Assembly (NCBI GenBank): GCA_029260755.1
Contig: JAJDCQ010000108.1
Coordinates: 1 to 64,000 of the forward strand
DNA: 64,000 nucleotides
Direction: 5' to 3'
Origin: Planctomycetota bacterium
Lineage (GTDB): Bacteria > Planctomycetota > J058 > JAJDCQ01
In this document: piece by piece, positions 57,752 to 64,000 of the stretch
Numbering within the stretch: the first letter of the stretch is position 1
Layout: each line of letters starts with the position of its first letter
Made by a program: the position numbers and the translations under genes
The notes under the pieces: generated by a model
What the model saw: the letters and a program-made list of their open reading frames with translations, nothing else
Told to the model about the DNA's origin: nothing
Databases searched by the model: none

Positions 57752-59497
57752 GTGAGCGCTCCCGCGAAGACGGTCGAGACGGTCAAGATCAAGGTCAACG
57801 GCAAGGAGCTCGATGCTCCGAAGGACCAGCCGGTCCTCCAGACCTGTCTCGACAACGGCATCTACATCCCGCACTACTGCTATCACCCGGCCCTCTCGAT
57901 CTCGGGCAACTGCCGGATGTGCCTCTGCACGGCGAGCAACGCGCCCAAGGCGGTCATCTCGTGCGCGACGTTCCCCGCCGAAGGCGCCGAGTACACGACC
58001 GAGAGCGAGGAGGTGAAGAAGCTCCGGGAGATCATCCTCGAGTTCCTCCTCATCAATCACCCGCTCGATTGCCCCGTCTGCGACCAGGCCGGCGAGTGCG
58101 ACCTCCAGGAGTTCTCGTTCCGCTTCGGCAAGGACGACAGCCGGTTCGAGGAGGAGAAGAACTACCGGCACACCAAGAAGCTCGGGACCAACGTCCGCCT
58201 CTACGGCAACCGCTGCATCGTGTGCACCCGCTGCGTCCGCTTCTGCGAGGAGATCGCCGGCGACGCCGAGCTGTGCGTCCGCGAGCGAGGCGACAGCAAC
58301 ATCATCGACACGTTCCCCGGCATCCCGCTCGAGAACCCGATCTCGGGCTGCGTCGCGGACATCTGCCCGGTCGGCGCCCTCTTCGTCGACGACTTCGTCC
58401 ACAAGACGCGCGTCTTCTTCCTCGAGTCGACGACGTCGGTCTGCAACATGTGCGCGACGGGCTGCTCGATCAACGTCGACACCTGGCAGGGCGAGGTGCA
58501 GCGCCTCCGCCCCCGCCACAACCCGGACGTGAACGACTACTGGATGTGCGACCGCGGGCGCGTGGGCTACAAGTACAGCGGCGCCGCCGAGCGCCTCTCC
58601 CGCTACGAGGTCGGCCCGGCGCGCGCCGGCTCGAGCGCCGGGGATGGGAAGGCCAAGGCCGGCCCGACCGACCCGCCCCGGAGCACCCGGGCGCCGAGCG
58701 ACTTCGGCAAGGCCCTCGCCGCGGTGTCGGATCGGGCCGAGCGGGTCCGGCGCGAGCATGGCCCCGGCGCCTTCGCCTTCGTCGCGAGCGCCTGGATGTC
58801 GGTGGAGGAGATGTTCCTCTTCCGGAGGCTCGCGACGACCCTCGCCGGCGCCGTCCCCGGTGAGGCCGGGCCCGCGACCGGAATCCTCGCGGTCGCCGAC
58901 GGCGAGGCGTGGACGCCGCGCGTCGGCGGCGCGTTCAAGATCGACTCGGACCGGAACCCGAACCGCAAGGGCGCCGAGATGCTGCTCCTCGGCTCGTTCA
59001 TCTCCGAGCCGTTCAGCGTCCTCCTCGACCGCCTCGAGTCGGGCGCGATCAAGTTCGCCTGGGTCGTCGGCGGGATCCCCGACTTCTCGCCGATGGACCG
59101 CTTCCGCGACGCCCTCGGCGCGATCTCGAACGTGGTCGTCACCGACATCCTGCCCGGCCCCCTCTCGGAGCGGGCGACGATCCTCCTGCCGGCCGCGAGC
59201 TTCGTCGAGAAGGACGGCGTCTTCGTCAACGGCCGCGGCTGGGCGCAGCGTTGCCGGGCGGCCCTCCCGCCGCCGGGCGAGACGCGGACCGAGCTCGACC
59301 TCTTCCAGGAGCTCCTCCGCCGGGCTGGCGAGCGGGAGCGGGTGCTCTCGGCGCAGGGCGTCTACGCCGAGCTCGCCGCCGAGGTCGGGGCCTTCGCCGA
59401 CACCTCCTACAAGACCCTCGGCGCCCTCGGCGCCCGCGTCACCGACGACGAGCCGGCCGAGCGCGAGCCGACCGGAAGGGAGGCCGCGAAGCGATGA
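57752..59497 (+). CDS. nuoG: NADH-quinone oxidoreductase subunit G, short form with N7 cluster
   Basis: 581 aa from GTG at 57752 with TGGAGG upstream. The [2Fe-2S] ferredoxin domain has HYCYHPALSISGNCRMCLC. HPLDCPVCDQAGECDLQ is the His-containing site of N5, and CIVCTRCVRFCEE begins N4. CNMCATGC followed 27 residues later by MCDRGR fits the CX2CX3CX27C pattern of the optional cluster N7 known from E. coli and Thermus. The molybdopterin-oxidoreductase-like part (about 310-560) is present but short: 581 aa against the usual 680-900. A tiny ORF (57726-57755) overlaps the start and might couple translation. The stop overlaps nuoH (ATGA). Confidence 0.92.
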   Translation: MSAPAKTVETVKIKVNGKELDAPKDQPVLQTCLDNGIYIPHYCYHPALSISGNCRMCLCTASNAPKAVISCATFPAEGAEYTTESEEVKKLREIILEFLLINHPLDCPVCDQAGECDLQEFSFRFGKDDSRFEEEKNYRHTKKLGTNVRLYGNRCIVCTRCVRFCEEIAGDAELCVRERGDSNIIDTFPGIPLENPISGCVADICPVGALFVDDFVHKTRVFFLESTTSVCNMCATGCSINVDTWQGEVQRLRPRHNPDVNDYWMCDRGRVGYKYSGAAERLSRYEVGPARAGSSAGDGKAKAGPTDPPRSTRAPSDFGKALAAVSDRAERVRREHGPGAFAFVASAWMSVEEMFLFRRLATTLAGAVPGEAGPATGILAVADGEAWTPRVGGAFKIDSDRNPNRKGAEMLLLGSFISEPFSVLLDRLESGAIKFAWVVGGIPDFSPMDRFRDALGAISNVVVTDILPGPLSERATILLPAASFVEKDGVFVNGRGWAQRCRAALPPPGETRTELDLFQELLRRAGERERVLSAQGVYAELAAEVGAFADTSYKTLGALGARVTDDEPAEREPTGREAAKR

Positions 59498-60525
59498 TCT
59501 GGTCGCTCCTCGTCGCCTTCGGCGTCTTCTTCATCCTGACCAACGGCCTGCCGCCGGCGCTCGTCTACGCCGAGCGCAAGCTCGCGGCCGGGATCCAGAA
59601 CCGGGTCGGCCCGAACCGGGTCGGCCCGTACGGGCTGCTCCAGCCGATCGCCGACGCGATCAAGCTGCTCTTCAAGGAGGACGTGACGCCGCGCGGCGCC
59701 GACAAGTTCCTCTTCTCGATCGCGCCGATCCTCTCGTTCGTCCCCGCAGCGCTGGCCTTCGCGATCATCCCGTTCGGCAACTACGCCGGCGAGGTCCGCC
59801 TCCAGGTCGCCGACCTGAACGTCGGGATCCTCTTCGCGACGGCGATCATCTCGCTCGGCGCCTACGGGATCGCCTTCGGCGGCTGGGCGAGCAACAGCAA
59901 GTTCCCGCTCCTGGCCGCCGTGCGCAGCAGCGCCCAGCTGATCTCCTACGAGGTCGTCATGGCGCTCGCGCTCGTCGCGATGATCATGACCTACGGAACG
60001 GTGCGGACCGAGGTGATGGTGCTCGCCCAGGCAGTCCCCCTCGCCGAGACCGGGCCGTTCGCCTACCTGCCGGCGTGGGGCGTCTTCCAGCAGCCGATCG
60101 CGTTCGTCCTGTTCGTGATCTGCTGCTTCGCCGAGAACAACCGGGCGCCCTTCGACATGCCCGAGTGCGAGGCGGAGCTCGTCGGCGGCTACCACACCGA
60201 GTACTCGAGCATGAAGTTCGCCCTGTTCTTCCAGGGCGAGTACATCGCCATGACGACCATGTCGGCGCTGATCGTGACGATCTTCCTCGGCGGGTGGCAC
60301 TTCCCGGGGATGGACGTCGCCGACCACAGCGTCGGGATGGGGATCCTGACGATCCTGGTGTTCATGGCGAAGCTCCTCGGCGTCCTCTTCTTCTACATCT
60401 GGGTGCGGTGGACGCTCCCGCGATTCCGCTACGATCAGGTCATGCGGCTCTGCTGGAAGGGCTGCATCCCGATCGCTCTCGTGAACATCGCGATCACGGG
60501 CATCATCGGCGTTCTCTACAGCTGA
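59494..60525 (+). CDS. nuoH: NADH-quinone oxidoreductase subunit H
   Basis: 343 aa, about eight membrane helices. It forms the quinone access channel and joins the peripheral and membrane arms. Family motifs: YAERKLAAGIQNRVGPNRVG, LLQPIADAIKLLFKEDVTP, LISYEVVMALALVAMIM and FAENNRAPFDMPECEAELV, containing the conserved Glu residues of the E-channel. ATG at 59494 overlaps the nuoG stop. Confidence 0.95.
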   Translation: MIWSLLVAFGVFFILTNGLPPALVYAERKLAAGIQNRVGPNRVGPYGLLQPIADAIKLLFKEDVTPRGADKFLFSIAPILSFVPAALAFAIIPFGNYAGEVRLQVADLNVGILFATAIISLGAYGIAFGGWASNSKFPLLAAVRSSAQLISYEVVMALALVAMIMTYGTVRTEVMVLAQAVPLAETGPFAYLPAWGVFQQPIAFVLFVICCFAENNRAPFDMPECEAELVGGYHTEYSSMKFALFFQGEYIAMTTMSALIVTIFLGGWHFPGMDVADHSVGMGILTILVFMAKLLGVLFFYIWVRWTLPRFRYDQVMRLCWKGCIPIALVNIAITGIIGVLYS

Positions 60526-60536
60526 GAGGCGAAAGC

Positions 60537-61085
60537 ATGGCCGGACCTGCGACGACTCACGCGCCCGAGACGCCCTCCCAGACCGGGATCGGCGAGCGCC
60601 TCTTCCTCCCGTCGGTGGTGAAGGGGCTTTTGAGTACGCTCCGACACATGATGTTCGGCGAGTCGTTCACGGTGGAGTACCCCGAGGAGAGCGTCTACGC
60701 CGTCAACAAGTTCCCGAACGACGAGAACCGCCGGTTCCGCGGCGAGCACATCCTCGTCAAGGACGATCAGGGCCGGGAGAAGTGCGTCGCCTGCATGCTC
60801 TGCAGCGCCGCCTGCCCGGCCGTCTGCATCACGATCGTGCCCGAGGAGGTGGACTGGGAGGATCGCGACCGCCGCCCCAAGGTGTTCGAGATCGACATGC
60901 TCCGTTGCATCTATTGCGGCTTCTGCGAGGAGGCCTGCCCGTGCGACGCGATCCGGCTGACGCCGGCGTTCTATCAGGTCTCGCGCACGCGCGAGGAGAA
61001 GGTCTACGACAAGGAGAAGCTGCTCAACGACGACCCGGACGATCCGCGCGGGAAGTACCAGAGCCCGATCCACCCCGGGAAGTGA
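60537..61085 (+). CDS. nuoI: NADH-quinone oxidoreductase subunit I
   Basis: 182 aa. Ferredoxin-like subunit with clusters N6a and N6b. Motif 1: CVACMLCSAACPAVC; motif 2: CIYCGFCEEACPCDAIRLT. In motif 2 the residue after CP is Cys where Val is usual, giving an extra cysteine beside the cluster. The N-terminus has an amphipathic helix (VVKGLLSTLRHMMFG). ATG at 60537 follows GAGAGGCGAAAGC. Confidence 0.94.
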   Translation: MAGPATTHAPETPSQTGIGERLFLPSVVKGLLSTLRHMMFGESFTVEYPEESVYAVNKFPNDENRRFRGEHILVKDDQGREKCVACMLCSAACPAVCITIVPEEVDWEDRDRRPKVFEIDMLRCIYCGFCEEACPCDAIRLTPAFYQVSRTREEKVYDKEKLLNDDPDDPRGKYQSPIHPGK

Positions 61086-61145
61086 CGGACCGAGAGACAC
61101 CGACGCACGTTCGTAGCTCGTAGTAGTAGAGATCGAATCGCAGAG

Positions 61146-61165
61146 GAGGGGTCGGGGGACCCCTC
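61146..61165 (+). other. Small hairpin between nuoI and nuoJ
   Basis: GAGGGGTC, GGGG loop, GACCCCTC. It lies in the longest gap inside the operon (61086-61238) and has no T-tract. It could stabilise or attenuate the transcript between the peripheral- and membrane-arm genes. Confidence 0.4.
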
Positions 61166-61238
61166 GACCGGGAAGCCGAAGCGCCGACCGGATCACGAAG
61201 CACCGACGCACCGTCGTGTTCCATCCAGGAGGGGGCCC

Positions 61239-61931
61239 ATGGCCGCCGCCGACGTCATCTTTCTCGTCATCTCGATCATCGCGGTGGGCGCCGCGGCCCT
61301 CGCGGTCACGCGCAAGAACCCGATCTACAGCGCCCTCTTCATGATGGTGACGCTGCTCGTGGTCGCCGCCGTGTTCCAGATGCTCTCCTCGCCTTTCCTG
61401 GCCGTCATGCAGGTGCTGCTCTACGCCGGCGCGATCATGGTGCTCTTCACCTTCGTGATCATGCTCCTGAGCCTCCGACCCGAGGAGATGGGCGAGACGG
61501 CGCCGCTGCCCCAGCGAATCTTCGCGGCCGTCGTCGCCCTCGGCGTCTTCGCGCTCCTCGCCTTCCCCGCGATCGAGCCCGGCGTCCCCGCGGCGGCGGC
61601 GTCGCTCGCTCCGCCGGCCGCCGAGGCCGTCCGCTTCCCGCCCGCGGCCGGCACCGGCGACGGCGCCACGGTCGAGTTCGGCGCGACGGCCTACTTCGGT
61701 CACACGATCTTCGGGCGGTTCGTCCTGCCGTTCGAGCTGGTCAGCATCCTCGTCCTCGCGGCGGTCGTCGCGGTGATGGTGCTCGCGAAGCGCGACCTCT
61801 CGAAGCGGGACGTCGCCGACGACGGCTCCGACCGCGATCCGCCTCCCCTGTCGGTGAGCGCGGCCCACGCGGGCTCGATCGCGTCGCTCGCGACCTCGAC
61901 CCAGCCCACCAGCCACGGCCCCGGCGCTTAG
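61239..61931 (+). CDS. nuoJ: NADH-quinone oxidoreductase subunit J
   Basis: 230 aa; CAGGAGGGGG precedes the ATG. Five membrane helices expected: VIFLVISIIAVGAAALAVT, NPIYSALFMMVTLLVVAAVF, LAVMQVLLYAGAIMVLFTFV (with the conserved YAGAIMVLF motif), IFAAVVALGVFALLAF and a last one near 175-200 (FELVSILVLAAVVAVMVLA). An Ala/Pro-rich loop of about 50 residues precedes the last helix, and the C-terminus has a hydrophilic tail of about 30 residues. Confidence 0.93.
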   Translation: MAAADVIFLVISIIAVGAAALAVTRKNPIYSALFMMVTLLVVAAVFQMLSSPFLAVMQVLLYAGAIMVLFTFVIMLLSLRPEEMGETAPLPQRIFAAVVALGVFALLAFPAIEPGVPAAAASLAPPAAEAVRFPPAAGTGDGATVEFGATAYFGHTIFGRFVLPFELVSILVLAAVVAVMVLAKRDLSKRDVADDGSDRDPPPLSVSAAHAGSIASLATSTQPTSHGPGA

Positions 61932-61940
61932 GAGGCGAAC

Positions 61941-62288
61941 ATGGACGCGCTCTTCACGCTCCAGGGTTGCCTGATCCTCTCGGCCGCCCTCTTCTCGATC
62001 GGCGTCTACGGCGTCCTCGCCCGACGGAACCTCATCATTGTCTTGATGAGCGTCGAGCTGATGCTGAACGGGGTGAACCTCGCCCTGGTCGCCTTCGCGA
62101 GGCACGCCGCGACGCTTCCGGCCGACACGCCGGCGGCCGCCGGCGCCCCGGCGTCCGGCCAGGTCCTCGTCCTCATGAGCATGGCCGTCGCCGCGGCCGA
62201 GGTCGCCGTCGGTCTGTCGCTCTTGATCGCGCTGTTCCGCCACCGCCAGACGGTCGACAGCACGTCGATCTCGCTGCTCGAGGGCTGA
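61941..62288 (+). CDS. nuoK: NADH-quinone oxidoreductase subunit K
   Basis: 115 aa, three membrane helices (MrpC-like). Conserved Glu in IVLMSVELMLNGVNLALVAF and in VLMSMAVAAAEVAVGLSLLI take part in proton translocation. TAGGAGGCGAAC precedes the ATG. An Ala/Pro loop between helices 2 and 3 makes it slightly longer than the usual 100 aa. It ends 4 bp before nuoL. Confidence 0.94.
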   Translation: MDALFTLQGCLILSAALFSIGVYGVLARRNLIIVLMSVELMLNGVNLALVAFARHAATLPADTPAAAGAPASGQVLVLMSMAVAAAEVAVGLSLLIALFRHRQTVDSTSISLLEG

Positions 62289-62292
62289 GGGC

Positions 62293-64000
62293 ATGCACGT
62301 CGCCTGGCTGCCGTTGATCCCGCTCCTGCCGCTCGCCGGCTTCGTCGTGAACGGGATCCTCTCGCTCTACCTCCGGGGGGACCGCCCCGCGAAGGGCGCC
62401 ATCGTCGGCGACTCGAGGACGCTCGTCTCGATCGTCGGCTGCGGCGCGCCGCTCCTCTCGCTCGCGCTGGCCCTCGCCTGCTACGTCCGCCTGTCGGCCG
62501 ACGCGGCGCCGCTCGAGACCGTCGCGTGGTCCTGGCTGCAGACCGAGTGGTTCAAGGCGCCGTTCGCCTTCCGGATCGACCGCCTCGGCGCGGTCATGTG
62601 CCTCGTCGTCACCGGCGTGGGCAGCCTGATCCACATCTACTCGACCGCGTACATGAGCGAGGAGAAGCCGGGCGGGTTCGCGCGCTACTTCGCGTACCTG
62701 AACCTGTTCACGTTCTCGATGCTCGTCCTGGTGACCGCAGCGAATCTACCGCTGATGTTCCTCGGCTGGGAGGGCGTCGGCCTCTGCTCGTATCTCCTGA
62801 TCGGGTTCTGGTACGACGACCTCGCCAACGCCAAGGCCGGCAAGAAGGCCTTCGTCGTGAACCGGGTCGGGGACGCGGCCTTCATCCTCGGGATGCTCCT
62901 CCTCGCGGTCGTGATCGGCGCGCCGGCCACCCTCGACGCCGTCAACCCGGCCGGCTACCCGAGCTACGAGGAGGCGCTCGCGAGCCACATCGGTCAGATC
63001 GATGAGGGCCTGAGCCCCGAGGAGGCGCAGGCGCTCGCGACCGACATCCGGGAGCGGGGACCGCTCGACTTCCACGTCGTGAACGCGGCGGCGCCCCACC
63101 TCGCCCACGGCACGATCCCCGCGCGGATCGTCGCGACCGAGTCCACCCCGAGCCTCGGCGGCAAGAGCGGCAAGGCGATCCTGGCCGCCGCCGCCCTCCT
63201 CCTGTTCCTCGGCGCGTGCGGCAAGAGCGCCCAGATCCCGCTCTACGTCTGGCTGCCCGACGCCATGGCGGGTCCGACGCCGGTCAGCGCCCTCATCCAC
63301 GCGGCGACGATGGTCACCGCCGGCGTCTACATGATCGCCCGGTTGAACGGTCTGTTCAGCTCGGTCGAGGGCGTCCCGGAGGCGATCGCCATGGTCGGCG
63401 CGATGACGGCCGTCTTCGCCGCCACGATCGCGCTCGCCCAGAACGACCTCAAGAAGGTGCTCGCCTACTCGACGATCAGCCAGCTCGGCTACATGTTCGT
63501 CGCGGTCGGCGCGGGCGCGTTCGACGCGGGCATCTTCCACCTGGTGACCCACGCGTTCTTCAAGGCGCTCCTCTTCCTCGGGGCCGGGGCCGTCCTCCAC
63601 GCGCTCCACCACCCGAGTCACCCCCACGGGGTCGGCGACATGCGCCTCATGGGCGGCCTGCTCCGGCGGATGCCGCTCACCTTCGCGTGCTTCCTGATCG
63701 GCGGCCTCGCCCTCTCGGGCCTCCCGCCGTTCGCCGGCTTCTTCAGCAAGGACGCGATCCTCTTCGGCGCCTACTCCCAGTACGCCTTCCCCCACGACGC
63801 CGGCCACGGGCCGAACCCCACCTGGCTCGTCGTGTGGCTCCTCGGCGTCGTCGGCGCGTTCCTGACCGCGATCTACACGACCCGGATGATCGTGCTCACC
63901 TTCTTCGGCACGCCGCGCTTCGGGCGGGACCACCACCTCGTCCACGCTCACGAGCACGCCCACGACCCGAAGCCGGCGATGGCCTGGCCGCTCGCGGTGC
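62293..64000 (+). CDS. nuoL: NADH-quinone oxidoreductase subunit L, 3' end outside window
   Basis: 569 codons are present; the full protein is usually 600-750 aa. This antiporter-like subunit is a proton pump at the far end of the membrane arm. Motifs: LMFLGWEGVGLCSYLLIGFW (key Glu on helix 5), GKSAQIPLYVWLPDAMAGPT (Lys on helix 7), VSALIHAATMVTAGVYMIAR and LAYSTISQLGYMFVAVG. Between the helix-6 region and GKSGKAILAA sits a hydrophilic insert of about 70 residues (62940-63150), longer than in E. coli. The ATG at 62293 follows GCTGAGGGC. Confidence 0.94.
   Translation, partial: MHVAWLPLIPLLPLAGFVVNGILSLYLRGDRPAKGAIVGDSRTLVSIVGCGAPLLSLALALACYVRLSADAAPLETVAWSWLQTEWFKAPFAFRIDRLGAVMCLVVTGVGSLIHIYSTAYMSEEKPGGFARYFAYLNLFTFSMLVLVTAANLPLMFLGWEGVGLCSYLLIGFWYDDLANAKAGKKAFVVNRVGDAAFILGMLLLAVVIGAPATLDAVNPAGYPSYEEALASHIGQIDEGLSPEEAQALATDIRERGPLDFHVVNAAAPHLAHGTIPARIVATESTPSLGGKSGKAILAAAALLLFLGACGKSAQIPLYVWLPDAMAGPTPVSALIHAATMVTAGVYMIARLNGLFSSVEGVPEAIAMVGAMTAVFAATIALAQNDLKKVLAYSTISQLGYMFVAVGAGAFDAGIFHLVTHAFFKALLFLGAGAVLHALHHPSHPHGVGDMRLMGGLLRRMPLTFACFLIGGLALSGLPPFAGFFSKDAILFGAYSQYAFPHDAGHGPNPTWLVVWLLGVVGAFLTAIYTTRMIVLTFFGTPRFGRDHHLVHAHEHAHDPKPAMAWPLAV

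Overview
The window is very GC-rich bacterial DNA. Coding is dense on both strands. GTG and TTG starts are common, and many neighbouring genes overlap by four bases (ATGA or GTGA). Complex I with separate NuoE, NuoF and NuoG subunits, secretins, an ECF-type sigma domain, lipoprotein signals and a Hanks-type kinase mark the owner as a bacterium, not an archaeon. Long repeat-rich lipoproteins, modular ECF and kinase proteins and abundant intergenic repeats suggest a planctomycete-like or other deep-branching, complex-cell bacterium; this is inference. Two translation systems are nevertheless of archaeal type: a GatD/GatE amidotransferase and an archaeal/eukaryotic-type phenylalanyl-tRNA synthetase.

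Layout. 1-707: remains of a frameshifted HNH endonuclease gene, then a repeat-bearing gap. 1359-6902 (minus): ltaE, isoaspartyl peptidase, gatE, gatD as one overlapping operon. 7009-13053 (minus): a HEAT-repeat lipoprotein and a 1469-residue repeat and glycine-rich surface lipoprotein. 13606-19044 (plus): a lipoprotein of helical repeats, then a glycosyltransferase, methyltransferase, glycosyltransferase cassette. 19045-20580: repeat island with a hexamer minisatellite, a 320-bp direct duplication and three 90-bp hairpin elements. 20585-24636: a small membrane protein, its decayed tandem paralogue and a large lipoprotein. 24780-26783: an ECF sigma domain fused to a membrane segment and a Kelch-like propeller. 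27186-30964 (minus): small membrane protein, pheS, pheT. 31202-32389: trypsin-like lipoprotein.

32624-38531 (minus): citrate synthase, a membrane HEAT protein and two different dynamin-like GTPases, tightly packed. 38908-41394: a STAS, disordered, winged-helix protein. 41628-51898: two paralogous orphan secretins flanking small lipoprotein or hypothetical genes, a GNAT acetyltransferase and a Ser/Thr kinase with TPRs. 52078-52878: HAD phosphatase. 53132-64000: nuoA to nuoL in canonical order, the last cut by the window end. The nuo operon has a good sigma70-type promoter and a perfect CRP/FNR-type palindrome just downstream of the predicted transcription start.

Promoters resembling TTGNCN-N16/17-TAGAAT or TATAGT recur before housekeeping operons, so a standard sigma70 probably drives them. 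Coordinates of starts are my choices, based on ribosome binding sites, overlaps and family length. Product calls rest on motifs read by eye, with no database search.
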